Shown here piece by piece: positions 40,421 through 49,641 of a DNA stretch of 64,000 nucleotides (positions are counted from its first letter, which is position 1; the number at the start of each line of letters is the position of its first letter). The DNA lies in assembly GCA_017517325.1 (NCBI GenBank), contig JAFWZW010000010.1, forward strand, positions 62,001 to 126,000, given 5' to 3'. The notes below the pieces were generated by a model. The model was given only the letters and a program-made list of their open reading frames with translations, made no database searches and had not been told where the DNA came from. The translations under genes and the position numbers were made by a program. The DNA is from Clostridia bacterium. Lineage in GTDB: Bacteria > Bacillota > Clostridia > Oscillospirales > SIG627.

Positions 40421-42187
40421 TTAGTTTCTTTCCTTGGTCTCACGCTGGATCTTTTCCAGAAATGCATCAAGGGTCATGGTTTCCGTTGCCAAAGTATCGC
40501 GGTTACGAACGGATACGGTGCCGTCCTCCACTTCCTTGCCGCCTAAGATCAGCATATAGGGCACGCGGTCTACCGCCTGTGCCTCGCGGATCTTGTAGCC
40601 GATCTTTTCGTTGCGGTCATCCAGCTCGCAGCGGATACCGGCATCGCGAATGGCCTTATAGACCTTTTCGGAATATTCCATGCTCTTTTCGGATACGGGG
40701 AGCACCTTCACCTGCACCGGAGCCAGCCAAGCGGGGAACTTACCTGCAAAGTGCTCGGTGAGAATACCGATAAAGCGCTCGATGGAGCCGAAGCATACTC
40801 TGTGGATCATAATGGGCTTCTTCTTAGCGCCGGTCTCATCCACGTATTCAAGTCCGAAGTTAATGGGCATCTGGAAGTCCAGCTGAATGGTGCCGCACTG
40901 CCAGCTTCTTCCGAGGCTATCTTCCAGGTGGAAGTCGATCTTGGGGCCGTAGAAGGCGCCGTCGCCCTCGTTGATGATATAGTCAAGACCCAGCTTCTCA
41001 AGGGCGCCCTTGAGGCCTTCGGTGGCGGCTTCCCAGTCCTCGTCGCTGCCCATAGAGTTTTCGGGGCGGGTGGAAAGCTCAATGAAATACTTGAAGCCAA
41101 ACTTGGTGTACACCTCGTTGATCAAGTGCACAACGCCCATGATCTCATCGGTGATCTGATCGGGGCGCATAAAGATGTGGGCATCGTCCTGAGTAAAGCA
41201 ACGCACGCGGAACAGACCGTGCAGAGCGCCGCGGAGCTCGTGGCGGTGTACCAGACCCAATTCACCCATACGGATGGGAAGATCGCGGTAGGAGTGGGGC
41301 GTGGAGCGATACACCATAACGCCGCCGGGACAGTTCATAGGCTTGATGCAATAGGTCTCTTCATCAATGGTGGTGGAATACATATTATCCTTGTAATGAT
41401 CCCAGTGACCGCTGGTTTCCCAAAGTGCGCGGTTCATAATGAGAGGGGTTGCCACCTCCACGTAGTGATCGCGGTAGTGAATGTCTCTCCAGTAATCGAT
41501 GAGCGCATTCTTCAGCGCGGTACCACGGGGCAGGAAGAAGGGGAAGCCGGGTCCCTCCTCACAGATCATAAACAGACCCATTTCCTTGCCGATCCGGCGA
41601 TGGTCGCGCTTTTCAGCCTCTTCCATCAGTTTCAGATATTCATCCATTTCATCCTGCGTGCGGAAGGCGATACCGTTGATACGGGTGAGCATCTTATTGT
41701 TCTTATCGTTCTTCCAGTATGCACCGGACTGCTGGGTGATCTTGAAGGCCTTCAGTGCTTTGGTATACGTCAGGTGGGGACCGACGCACATATCGATGTA
41801 TTCGCCCTGCTGATAAAAACTGATGGGGGCGGATTCATCCAGATCGCCGATGTGCTCCACCTTATATTTTTCCTGTCTTTCCTCCATAAGCGCCACCGCT
41901 TCTTCTCTTGGAAGAATAAAGGGCTTGATGGGAAGGTTTTCCTTCACGATCTTTCTCATTTCGGTTTCAATGCGCACCAGATCCTCATCAGTCAGTTTGG
42001 TTTCGCCCAGATCTACGTCGTAGAAAAAGCCCTTTTCCGTTGCGGGGCCAAAGGCAAAGTCAGCGTGGGGATACAGGCGTTTGATGGCCTGTGCACAAAC
42101 GTGTGCCGCGGTGTGGCGGATGACGTGCAGTTCTTCCTCGGGGGTCAAATCGTCGCGAACGGCGCCGTCGTTGCAGATCACTTTCAT
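40421..42187 (-). CDS. thrS: Threonyl-tRNA synthetase lacking the TGS domain
   Basis: The 588-residue class II synthetase charges tRNA-Thr. The editing domain begins almost at once (HTAAHVCAQAIKRLYP near residue 25) with the zinc-like editing motif region MCVGPHLTYT. The catalytic core has motif 2 RMGELGLVHRHELRGALHGLFRVR, the zinc ligand PMNCPGG, and motif 3 HRVCFGSIERF. The anticodon domain follows from about 485. E. coli ThrRS has about 642 residues with an N-terminal TGS domain; here that domain is absent. The ATG at 42187 sits 8 bases from AGGAGG; an ATG at 42193 is only 2 bases away. A T-box leader controls it. Confidence 0.97.
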   Translation of the reverse strand: MKVICNDGAVRDDLTPEEELHVIRHTAAHVCAQAIKRLYPHADFAFGPATEKGFFYDVDLGETKLTDEDLVRIETEMRKIVKENLPIKPFILPREEAVALMEERQEKYKVEHIGDLDESAPISFYQQGEYIDMCVGPHLTYTKALKAFKITQQSGAYWKNDKNNKMLTRINGIAFRTQDEMDEYLKLMEEAEKRDHRRIGKEMGLFMICEEGPGFPFFLPRGTALKNALIDYWRDIHYRDHYVEVATPLIMNRALWETSGHWDHYKDNMYSTTIDEETYCIKPMNCPGGVMVYRSTPHSYRDLPIRMGELGLVHRHELRGALHGLFRVRCFTQDDAHIFMRPDQITDEIMGVVHLINEVYTKFGFKYFIELSTRPENSMGSDEDWEAATEGLKGALEKLGLDYIINEGDGAFYGPKIDFHLEDSLGRSWQCGTIQLDFQMPINFGLEYVDETGAKKKPIMIHRVCFGSIERFIGILTEHFAGKFPAWLAPVQVKVLPVSEKSMEYSEKVYKAIRDAGIRCELDDRNEKIGYKIREAQAVDRVPYMLILGGKEVEDGTVSVRNRDTLATETMTLDAFLEKIQRETKERN

Positions 42188-42214
42188 TTTCATATCCTCC
42201 TTTTGGTTCGGGGC

Positions 42215-42440
42215 AAAAAAATAACACCCCGGAAAGCTCAATTTGCTTTCGGGGTGAGAAAATCCCACGGTTCCACCCGAATTCAGACTTTAAGTCTGCC
42301 CTTCGTTTTCCCTGTTTCGCGGGGCGCGCCGCCATTTCCTGCGGAACTTTACAAGGCCGGTACAAAAAGATGACCGAACGGCGGCTTTCACCTTGCCCGC
42401 CTCTCTGAAGAACGGTTTTTTCCTTTTGCTTGTTCCTATC
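42215..42440 (-). promoter_or_regulatory. T-box leader of thrS (threonine)
   Basis: On the minus strand the leader has a compact stem I (AGAGAGGCGG ... AAGGTGAAAG ... CCGCC), the conserved T-box GGGTGGAACCGTGGG (about 42263-42277), and a terminator hairpin CACCCC-GAAAGC/GCTTTCC-GGGGTG with a U-run (42215-42256). The T-box can pair with uncharged tRNA to form the antiterminator. An ACC triplet near the end of the stem I region is a candidate specifier, but I could not fix it. Confidence 0.92.
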
Positions 42441-42444
42441 TGTT

Positions 42445-42473
42445 ATTATACCGCCTTTTTTCTCCCTTGTCAA
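42445..42473 (-). promoter_or_regulatory. Consensus promoter of thrS
   Basis: On the minus strand TTGACA (42468-42473) and TATAAT (42445-42450) are both perfect, with a 17-base spacer. Confidence 0.92.
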
Positions 42474-42486
42474 TCCCCTCTTTTCC

Positions 42487-42516
42487 TTTACAAACGTGCC
42501 CTCCTTGTGGTAAAAT
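42487..42516 (+). promoter_or_regulatory. Promoter of uppP
   Basis: TTTACA (42487-42492) and TAAAAT (42511-42516) have an 18-base spacer, 48 bases ahead of the uppP ATG. Confidence 0.6.
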
Positions 42517-42564
42517 ATAAAAAACCAACATATTTTATATAGACCACCGAAGAAAGGAACGCAT

Positions 42565-43401
42565 ATGGAAAGGATCATCGAATATATCAAAATTCTGTTT
42601 TTGGGCATCGTGGAGGGTATTACGGAATGGCTCCCCATCTCCAGTACCGGCCATATGCTTCTGGTTGATGAATTTTTAAAATTCAACGAGAGCTACTCCT
42701 TCAAGGAGCTGTTTTTCGTGGTGATCCAGTTGGGTGCCATTTGTGCGGTGGTGCTCCTCTTCTGGAATAAAATGTTCCCCTTCCGCACAGGCGAAGCGGC
42801 AAAAAAAGAGGGGGTCATTCGCAGTGACGTATTTTCCCTCTGGTTTAAAACCGTGGTTGCCTGTATTCCCGGCGCGGTGGTGACTCTGCTCTTTGACGAC
42901 TGGATCGACGAGCACCTGCACACACCCACGGTCATTGCCCTGGCTCTGATCTTTTACGGCGTTGCCTTCCTATTCGTGGAAAAGTGGAACGCCAAGCGCT
43001 CCGCCCGCAGAGGCACCCTTTCGGATATCACCTACAAGGACGCCCTTCTCATCGGCACCTTTCAGGTGCTCTCCATTATCCCCGGCACCTCCCGTTCCGG
43101 CTCCACCATCATCGGTGCCCTGATCCTTGGCATCGGTAGAGTGCCCGCAGCGGAATTCACCTTCTTTCTTGCAGTTCCCGTTATGCTGGGGTATTCCCTC
43201 TTAAAGCTCCTGAAATTCGGTCTGGCCCTGACGGTCAATCAATGGATCCTTCTTGCCATCGGCTGTATCAGCGCCTTTCTCACCTCTCTCTTCGTGATCC
43301 GCTTTTTAATGGACTACGTGAAGAAGCATTCCTTCGCCGCCTTCGGCTGGTACCGCATCCTCTTGGGTGCCGTGGTTCTTCTTTACTTTCTGATCTTCTG
43401 A
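42565..43401 (+). CDS. uppP: Undecaprenyl-diphosphate phosphatase
   Basis: The 278-residue membrane enzyme recycles the undecaprenyl carrier used for peptidoglycan and other wall polymers, and gives low-level bacitracin tolerance. The active-site motifs GIVEGITEWLPISSTGHM (residues 14-31) and IPGTSRSGSTIIGAL (about 172-186) are present, with about eight helices. AAGAAAGGA precedes the ATG. It is monocistronic with its own promoter and terminator. Confidence 0.97.
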   Translation: MERIIEYIKILFLGIVEGITEWLPISSTGHMLLVDEFLKFNESYSFKELFFVVIQLGAICAVVLLFWNKMFPFRTGEAAKKEGVIRSDVFSLWFKTVVACIPGAVVTLLFDDWIDEHLHTPTVIALALIFYGVAFLFVEKWNAKRSARRGTLSDITYKDALLIGTFQVLSIIPGTSRSGSTIIGALILGIGRVPAAEFTFFLAVPVMLGYSLLKLLKFGLALTVNQWILLAIGCISAFLTSLFVIRFLMDYVKKHSFAAFGWYRILLGAVVLLYFLIF

Positions 43402-43408
43402 ACAGCGC

Positions 43409-43438
43409 GAAAAAACGCTCCTCTCGGAGCGTTTTTTT
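43409..43438 (+). terminator. Terminator of uppP
   Basis: The stem AAAAAACGCTCC/GGAGCGTTTTTT is followed by T residues. It also lies just past the convergent GH20 gene stop and may serve both. Confidence 0.88.
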
Positions 43439-43447
43439 CGTTCCTTT

Positions 43448-45214
43448 TTACAGATAGGTATTCATCACGTTTTTGGCAGAAACACCCTTGTTGCGGAGGC
43501 TATCCACCACCTCGGGCTCCAGCGCTTCGATCTCCGTGATCTCCCCCTTCAGGTATCTCTCCACCTCCCGCTTTGCGTATCCGATGCGGGAAATGGCGGC
43601 AGCGTAAGCGTTGCCCAGCTTTTCCCAGCCGTGGGTCTTGCATTCCTCGTGCCACAGCCTCTCGTGCAACTCAAAGAGAGCCTCAAAATCCTTTTTCATA
43701 GCAGGGAGGGTCTCTGCCGCAAAGGTCTGCAGCCACGCACGGTCACCCTTCTTATAGCGATCCCGGAAGGAAATATGAAGCTTTGCCTTGGCAAGAGCAC
43801 AGCGGAACAAAACCTTATAAAATTCGCAATAAGGGGCATCGGGGTATTTTTCAAATACCGTCAGCGCCTGCTGAAAACACTCTGCGTATTTGGGAAGGTC
43901 GTAATTGTAGCAGAGCAGGTTGATCAGAGGGTCGCTCCACAAGATGGCTTTGCCGATACAGTCACCGGGTTCTTTGCAATAGAAATCGCTGATGGCCTCG
44001 CACATTTCACCGCAAAGACCCGTAACAAAGCCTGCGACCTCATCAATTTCTTCTTTAGTTACGTCAATTCCCTGCCAGCAGTATTCCGAATACACACCAA
44101 GGCAAGGCAGAGCCTGAATATGGTTGATGTCGCCATACGCCCAGGCGGCGGCGAATACCTCCTTGACCCCACCCTTGATACATTCCTGAAGGGCAGGTGA
44201 GGCGGTATTATAGGTATGCCGGAAGTTGGGTGCCTGCCCGCGCCAGGTCCAGATGCCCCCCGCAAAGACAGTCTTTCGGTTAAAGGTCTTATGAACCTCA
44301 ATATTGTGAGCGTAAAACTCGTTTTTCTTAGTATAGTATTCCCAAAAGACCATATCAGCCTCAGGCATGGAATCAATGGCGTATTGGGGGATCTCCGCGT
44401 CAAGGGCAAAGGCCTTTCCCGTTTTCCCCGCCAGAGAAAAATACATATCGCTCCACATCATGGGGTGAAAATCGTATTTTCCGCAGATCTCCACCACCCT
44501 TGTAATGTGCTCGTTGAAGATCTCAAAACGATCACGGAAGCCGTCTCTTCTCAGAGATGCACCCAACCCCAGCCCGCGGGTCTCGTCACAACCGATGTGA
44601 ATGCGGCGGGATCGGAAAGCCTTGCGGCAGGTAGCAACGCAGGCGTCGATCAATTCGTAGGTCTTCGCTTCCCCGTGCAGGAGCACCGTATCGTTTTCGC
44701 TGATGGCGGCGTTGGCCTTGTAGCGCAAAAACTGCTTTAAATGACCAAAGGTCTGAATGCAGGGAATGATCTCGATCCCAAGATCGGCGGCGTAGTCGTC
44801 CAGTTCCCGGAGTTCACTTAAGGTATAGCGCCCTCTCTGGTAGCCAAAGAGGGGGTAGCCCTCTACCTCGTAGGTATCCTCGGTATAGAGCATCAGCATA
44901 TTCATTCCGAACAGCGCCATATAATTCAGGTATTTTTTGACACCCGCAGGCTTCGTAACGGAGCCGAAGGACATATCCAGCATCACGCCGCAAACGTCGA
45001 AATTTGCCGTTTGCTTAACTCGGATCTCCTTCTTTCCTTCCGAAATTCCCTTGGCAAGAAGCATATAAGCACGCGCCAACGCCGGCTTCGTCGCACCGCC
45101 CACCTTGGCGGAGCTGCCGTCGTAAAGGACGGTGCACCCTTCACTCGGTACTTCCTCGATCTCAAAATCAAACCTCACCTGAAGCATTTGGGAGGCAAGC
45201 TCTCTGATGTTCAT
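43448..45214 (-). CDS. Intracellular GH20 beta-N-acetylhexosaminidase
   Basis: The 588-residue enzyme would release terminal GlcNAc or GalNAc by substrate-assisted catalysis. The catalytic pair Asp210-Glu211 lies in RRIHIGCDETRGLG. Other family marks are MLYTEDTYEV, PCIQTFGHLKQF, MMWSDMYF and a Trp-lined pocket segment GGIWTWRGQAP. There is no signal peptide, so it acts on imported chitobiose-like or mucin-derived oligosaccharides. A C-terminal helical region (from about 420) is extra to the TIM barrel. The ATG at 45214 has AAAGGAG upstream. An SLC13-like permease gene lies upstream, and an APH-type sugar kinase is found at 56.5 kb. Confidence 0.9.
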   Translation of the reverse strand: MNIRELASQMLQVRFDFEIEEVPSEGCTVLYDGSSAKVGGATKPALARAYMLLAKGISEGKKEIRVKQTANFDVCGVMLDMSFGSVTKPAGVKKYLNYMALFGMNMLMLYTEDTYEVEGYPLFGYQRGRYTLSELRELDDYAADLGIEIIPCIQTFGHLKQFLRYKANAAISENDTVLLHGEAKTYELIDACVATCRKAFRSRRIHIGCDETRGLGLGASLRRDGFRDRFEIFNEHITRVVEICGKYDFHPMMWSDMYFSLAGKTGKAFALDAEIPQYAIDSMPEADMVFWEYYTKKNEFYAHNIEVHKTFNRKTVFAGGIWTWRGQAPNFRHTYNTASPALQECIKGGVKEVFAAAWAYGDINHIQALPCLGVYSEYCWQGIDVTKEEIDEVAGFVTGLCGEMCEAISDFYCKEPGDCIGKAILWSDPLINLLCYNYDLPKYAECFQQALTVFEKYPDAPYCEFYKVLFRCALAKAKLHISFRDRYKKGDRAWLQTFAAETLPAMKKDFEALFELHERLWHEECKTHGWEKLGNAYAAAISRIGYAKREVERYLKGEITEIEALEPEVVDSLRNKGVSAKNVMNTYL

Positions 45215-45241
45215 ATTCTCTCCTTTCGGATCGTTTTTTTC

Positions 45242-45270
45242 ATTATAGCAACAGCGCAGGCTTAAATCAA
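45242..45270 (-). promoter_or_regulatory. Promoter of the GH20 gene
   Basis: On the minus strand TTGATT (45265-45270) and TATAAT (45242-45247) have a 17-base spacer. Confidence 0.8.
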
Positions 45271-45273
45271 TGC

Positions 45274-45309
45274 CAAAATCAGCACAAACAATATCAAAAT
45301 CGGCACAAA
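45274..45309 (-). promoter_or_regulatory. Two direct repeats upstream of the GH20 promoter
   Basis: CAAAATC(A/G)GCACAAA occurs at 45274-45288 and 45295-45309, 21 bases (two helical turns) apart. The nearer copy ends four bases from the -35 box. The spacing and place fit paired activator sites. Confidence 0.5.
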
Positions 45310-45337
45310 AAACAAAAGCGCTCACTTGAGCGCTTTT
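45306..45337 (-). terminator. Terminator of the SLC13-like permease gene
   Basis: The stem AAAAGCGCTC/GAGCGCTTTT has an ACTT loop and is followed on the minus strand by TTTTGTTTTTTG. It partly overlaps the upstream direct repeat of the GH20 gene. Confidence 0.8.
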
Positions 45338-45340
45338 ATT

Positions 45341-46447
45341 CTATAAAAAGAAGAATTTGGCTACCACCGTCATCACCACCAAAAATATCACGTTGATCGC
45401 GGTAAACAAAGCCAGGTACCCTTTGCTGTGACCGGGGTAAAGAATGCGGTATTCGCTGAAGGTGATCAGGCTGGCCAATGACGAAATAAGAGTGCCGGTG
45501 CCACCGATGTTTACACCCAGAAGCAGGGCGTGGTAGTCCTCTGTAAAGCGAGAGAGCAAAATGGCGGAGGGAACGTTACTGATCACCTGACATGAAAGGA
45601 TGGAGACCAGAAGGGTATCCTTCTCCAAAAGCCCGGAGAAAAATGCGTTCACCGCCTCCATACGGGAAAGGTTTCCCGCAAAGATAAAGAAGAAAAAGAA
45701 GGTGCCCAAAAGGGCGTAATCCACCGAAAGGAGCGCTTCCCGATCCATAACGAAGATCACCGCAGGGATCAAAACAAGCCCCAAAAGCCAAGGGATCAGG
45801 CGGAACACGATAAGGAGAGATAGAACGAATAGCACCAGATATACCGCCGTTCGGCTTGCATTGAGCCTTTCCTCAAAGGAATCGCGAATGGAAAGCTTTT
45901 CCCCCTTTACGAACATACAAAAGAGGAACAGGAGCCCCACCGCCAAGAGAAAGGGCGGCAGCATAATTTTACAAAATTCCCCTGTTGGAATGTGAAAATA
46001 GGAATACAGATACAGATTCTGCGGATTGCCGAAGGGGGTAAGAAGCCCGCCTAAATTGGCGGAAACGTTCTGCAGAATGAAAAGATAGGCCATATACTTT
46101 TCCTTACCTGTAACGGAAAGAGCAAAATATCCAAGGGGCAAAAAGGTAATGAGGGCCATATCGTTGGCAATGAGCATAGAGCCGATAAAGGTGATCATCA
46201 CCAGCACCACGAACAAAGACCGCAGATTTCCCGAAAAACGGACGATGCGCCTTGCCAGAATGGTAAAAAACTTAATATTCCGCAATGCGCAGACCACCGC
46301 CAGCGTCAGAAACAGGCAGACCAGCGTCTTCCAGTCAAAATAAGACAAATATTCCCCGTCAGGCGGAATAAAAAAGCACGTTACCAGTGCCGCCAGCGCC
46401 GCCACGCAGAACACAACGTGATGTTTGATAAATCGAAAAAGCAGCAT
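45341..46447 (-). CDS. SLC13/ArsB-NhaD-type permease
   Basis: The 368-residue protein has ten to eleven membrane helices. Family features are the hairpin segment LIANDMALITFLPLG near residue 92, NVSANLGGLLTPFGNPQNLYLYSYF near 128-152, and the second-half counterpart VISNVPSAILLSRF near 288. These match the citrate/arsenite/dicarboxylate ion transporter superfamily. Citrate, dicarboxylate or anion transport is likely, but the substrate is open. GGGAGG precedes the ATG at 46447. It is monocistronic. Confidence 0.82.
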   Translation of the reverse strand: MLLFRFIKHHVVFCVAALAALVTCFFIPPDGEYLSYFDWKTLVCLFLTLAVVCALRNIKFFTILARRIVRFSGNLRSLFVVLVMITFIGSMLIANDMALITFLPLGYFALSVTGKEKYMAYLFILQNVSANLGGLLTPFGNPQNLYLYSYFHIPTGEFCKIMLPPFLLAVGLLFLFCMFVKGEKLSIRDSFEERLNASRTAVYLVLFVLSLLIVFRLIPWLLGLVLIPAVIFVMDREALLSVDYALLGTFFFFFIFAGNLSRMEAVNAFFSGLLEKDTLLVSILSCQVISNVPSAILLSRFTEDYHALLLGVNIGGTGTLISSLASLITFSEYRILYPGHSKGYLALFTAINVIFLVVMTVVAKFFFL

Positions 46448-46509
46448 ACGATCCTCCCAAAATTTGCAACCGCTCTATCTTACACCAAACTCCGCCGCAA
46501 ATCAACCCC

Positions 46510-46541
46510 CTTACTTTCTTTTTTGGAAAAAAGAAAGTAAG
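46510..46541. repeat. 32-bp palindrome
   Basis: CTTACTTTCTTTTTT-GG-AAAAAAGAAAGTAAG is a nearly perfect palindrome followed by GCAAAGAAAA. Palindromes with this AAAGAAAGTAAGCAAAGAAA theme are a dispersed type in many bacteria. It could also act as a terminator on either strand. Confidence 0.6.
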
Positions 46542-46598
46542 CAAAGAAAAAACTATACCTCTGGCGATCTCTTAAAGAAACATAAAACCATAGCAAAG

Positions 46599-46700
46599 AA
46601 AATGCCTCCCTACGAGGCACTCAAGGGAAACCCGAAGTCGTTTACTTGACGTAAATAATTGAGGGTTTCTCCGAAGAGTAACGAAGTAGGAAGGCATTTT
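46599..46700. repeat. 102-bp hairpin repeat, unit 1
   Basis: The ends are inverted (AAAATGCCTCCCTAC and GTAGGAAGGCATTTT). At offset 41 lies the core GTTTACTTGACGTAAATAAT, which itself contains TTTAC/GTAAA. No reading frame is present. The core, the length and a TAACGAAG near the right end are shared with unit 2. Confidence 0.65.
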
Positions 46701-46720
46701 ATCGAGCAGGGCTGCGAAGC

Positions 46721-46822
46721 AAAATCGAGCGAGGCGAGACAGGCAATCCAAGGGTGAATGAGTTTACTCGACGCAAATGATTGCGCCCCCGCGTGAAGCC
46801 TAACGAAGCCGCAGCCGATTTT
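46721..46822. repeat. 102-bp hairpin repeat, unit 2
   Basis: It has the same length as unit 1, ends AAAAT/ATTTT, an imperfect terminal stem of different sequence, and the core GTTTACTCGACGCAAATGAT at the same offset of 41. It begins 122 bases after unit 1 and ends 12 bases from the groL stop. Confidence 0.6.
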
Positions 46823-46834
46823 GAGAAGCAGAAA

Positions 46835-48475
46835 TTAGTACATGCCGCCGCCTGCTGCAGCCGCTGCCGCTTGAGCTGCCATAGCAGCCTGAGCATCCTC
46901 TTTCTTCTCAGCTACCAGCACTTCGGTGGTAAGAACCATAGAAGCAACGCTGGAAGCATTGGCAAGAGCGGAACGGGTTACCTTGGTAGGATCGATGATA
47001 CCTGCCTCGTACATATCCACGTACTGCTCGGTATAAGCGTTGAAGCCGTAGGCAAGGCGCTGGGAGGAAAGGATCTTATCGATGATCACGCTTCCTTCAA
47101 AGCCTGCGTTGGCTACGATCTGACGTGCGGGCTCTTCCAGAGCGCGGAGCACGATCTCCACACCGATCTTCTCTTCCCCTTCCAGGGTCTCGGCAAGAGC
47201 CTTCACTGCGGGAATCACGTTGAGAAGGGCAACACCGCCGCCGGGCACGATGCCCTCTTCCACTGCGGCGCGGGTTGCGTTCAGTGCGTCTTCAATGCGA
47301 AGCTTCTTATCCTTCATTTCGGCTTCGGTTGCGGCACCAACCTTGATCACGGCAACGCCGCCTGCAAGCTTGGCAAGTCTTTCCTGAAGCTTTTCACGGT
47401 CGAAATCACTGGTGGTGGTCTCAATACCGGAACGGATGGAAGCAATGCGATCACGGATGGCATCAGGGCTGCCCTGACCGCCAACGATGATGGTGTTTTC
47501 CTTGGTGATCTTCACCTGCTTGGCGCGACCCAGCATATCGAAGGTGGTCTCCTTCAGTTCAAGGCCCAGATCGGAGGATACCACGGTACCGCCGGTGAGA
47601 ATGGCGATATCCTGCAGCATATCCTTTCTTCTGTCACCAAAGCCGGGTGCCTTTACGGCGGCGCAAACGAAGGTGCCGCGGAGCTTGTTCACCAGAAGGG
47701 TGGAAAGGGCTTCGCCCTCTACGTCCTCTGCGATGATGACCAGCTTTTTGCCGGACTGCATCACCTGCTCCAGAAGGGGCAGGATCTCCTGAATATTGGA
47801 TATCTTTTTATCGGTAATGAGAAGGATGGCATCGTCAAAGACAGCCTCCATCTTATCGGTATCGGTAACCATATAGGGGGAGAGGTAACCGCGGTCAAAC
47901 TGCATACCCTCTACCACTTCGCAGTAGGTTTCGGCAGATTTGCTTTCTTCCACGGTGATAACGCCGTCGGAGGTAACCTTATCCATTGCATCGGCAATGA
48001 GAGTGCCAACCAGCTCGTCGCCACCGGAGATAGTGCCGACTCTGACGATGTCTTCCTTGCCGGAAACAGGCTTGGAATTTTTCTGCAGCTCTGCAATGGC
48101 AAGATCCACTGCCTTGGAGATGCCCTTCTTGATCACCATGGGGTTTGCACCTGCGGTCACGTTCTTCATACCCTCGCGTACGAAGGCCTGAGCCAGAACG
48201 GTAGCAGTGGTGGTACCGTCACCTGCGGCGTCGTTGGTCTTAACGGCAACCTGACGGATCAGCTGTGCGCCCATATTTTCAAAGGGATCGGAAAGCTCGA
48301 TCTCCTTTGCAATGGTAACACCGTCGTTGGTGATGAGGGGTGCGCCGAATTTCTTATCCAACACTACGTTTCTGCCCTTGGGGCCGATGGTAGCCTTGAC
48401 CGCATTTGCCAGCTGGTCAATGCCGTTCATCAATTTATTTCTGGCGTCAATGCCGTAGATCATATCTTTTGCCAT
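46835..48475 (-). CDS. groL: Chaperonin GroEL
   Basis: The 546-residue 60-kDa chaperonin forms the double-ring folding chamber. Signatures include the ATP-binding [11 protein letters not shown], the equatorial start [16 protein letters not shown], the [16 protein letters not shown] motif, and the C-terminal Gly/Met tail GGGMY. The ATG at 48475 is preceded by GGAGG. It is second in the groS-groL operon under CIRCE/HrcA control. Confidence 0.99.
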   Translation of the reverse strand: MAKDMIYGIDARNKLMNGIDQLANAVKATIGPKGRNVVLDKKFGAPLITNDGVTIAKEIELSDPFENMGAQLIRQVAVKTNDAAGDGTTTATVLAQAFVREGMKNVTAGANPMVIKKGISKAVDLAIAELQKNSKPVSGKEDIVRVGTISGGDELVGTLIADAMDKVTSDGVITVEESKSAETYCEVVEGMQFDRGYLSPYMVTDTDKMEAVFDDAILLITDKKISNIQEILPLLEQVMQSGKKLVIIAEDVEGEALSTLLVNKLRGTFVCAAVKAPGFGDRRKDMLQDIAILTGGTVVSSDLGLELKETTFDMLGRAKQVKITKENTIIVGGQGSPDAIRDRIASIRSGIETTTSDFDREKLQERLAKLAGGVAVIKVGAATEAEMKDKKLRIEDALNATRAAVEEGIVPGGGVALLNVIPAVKALAETLEGEEKIGVEIVLRALEEPARQIVANAGFEGSVIIDKILSSQRLAYGFNAYTEQYVDMYEAGIIDPTKVTRSALANASSVASMVLTTEVLVAEKKEDAQAAMAAQAAAAAAGGGMY

Positions 48476-48489
48476 AGTTTTTTGCCTCC

Positions 48490-48823
<334 letters not shown>

Positions 48824-48834
48824 ACCTTGTTATT

Positions 48835-48862
48835 ATTATAGTCCATCCACCGCAAATTTCAA
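48835..48862 (-). promoter_or_regulatory. Promoter of groSL
   Basis: On the minus strand TTGAAA (48857-48862) and TATAAT (48835-48840) have a 16-base spacer, directly upstream of CIRCE. Confidence 0.8.
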
Positions 48863-48906
48863 GCAGTTGGCACTATTGTTAACATTTTTTTCACATTTTG
48901 CCAAAT

Positions 48907-49641
48907 TCAAAGAGAAATGGTATCGTTTTCCCTTCGATCCAAAAGCCCGGAGCGGGCAATGGCACCGAAGAGCTTGGCTTTGATATCAGGGTTTTCCCGT
49001 GCCAGCGTCTTCAGGAGGGTTTTCACGTCCTCCCGTGAGGTATGCCGATCGGCGGGGCAGCCGGAGGGGCAAACGGGCATTGGGTTTTTGTTGGCAAAAT
49101 ACACCAGTTCCTTTTCTTCGGCGTAAATAAAGGGGCGGATCACCGTAACGCCCGTTTTATCAAGCCTTGTGACGGGCAGGAATGTATCGATCCTTCCTGC
49201 ATAAAACAGATTGAGCAGAAAGGTATCGATCAGATCGTCGCGGTGGTGGGCAAGGGCAAGCTTTTCACAGCCCATTTCCAGAATGCTCTCGCACAAAGAG
49301 GCCCTTTTCATTTTGGAGCAAAGGGAGCAGGGATTCTTTTCTTTTCGCACGTCAAATACGATCTTGCCGATCTCGGTCTTCACCACACGGTATTCCACTC
49401 CCAGCTCCTGAAGATAGCGGGCAATGGGCTCGTAGTCCGCATCGGGAAAGCCTAAATCAATGGTAACGGCCTTCACCGTAAAATGCTTGGGGTGAAAACT
49501 GGATAGGTGCGCCAGTGCCGTGACCAGCGCCAGAGAATCCTTACCGCCGGAAACGCCGACGGCAATACTCTCCCCCTCATTCACCATAGAAAAATCATCG
49601 ATCCCCTTCCGGGTGATGCTCATCAGTTTCTGTATGGTCAT
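48907..49641 (-). CDS. TtcA-like tRNA thiolation enzyme (PP-loop)
   Basis: The 244-residue PP-loop ATPase carries SGGKDS (about residues 31-36), the CxxC pair KNPCSLCSKMKR, HHRDDLIDTFLLNLFYAGR, and a last Cys-rich site PVCPSGCPADRH. This is the TtcA group, which makes 2-thiocytidine at tRNA position 32 with an iron-sulfur cluster. AAGGAGAAGATC precedes the ATG at 49641; the longer reading is entirely inside the upstream gene. It overlaps the end of the YfhO-family gene by 47 bases, so the two are cotranscribed. Confidence 0.87.
   Translation of the reverse strand: MTIQKLMSITRKGIDDFSMVNEGESIAVGVSGGKDSLALVTALAHLSSFHPKHFTVKAVTIDLGFPDADYEPIARYLQELGVEYRVVKTEIGKIVFDVRKEKNPCSLCSKMKRASLCESILEMGCEKLALAHHRDDLIDTFLLNLFYAGRIDTFLPVTRLDKTGVTVIRPFIYAEEKELVYFANKNPMPVCPSGCPADRHTSREDVKTLLKTLARENPDIKAKLFGAIARSGLLDRRENDTISL

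Noticed and set aside
46599..46822. Integron attC sites.
   Set aside because: The units lack the paired GTTRRRY/RYYYAAC core sites and no gene cassette or integrase is present.
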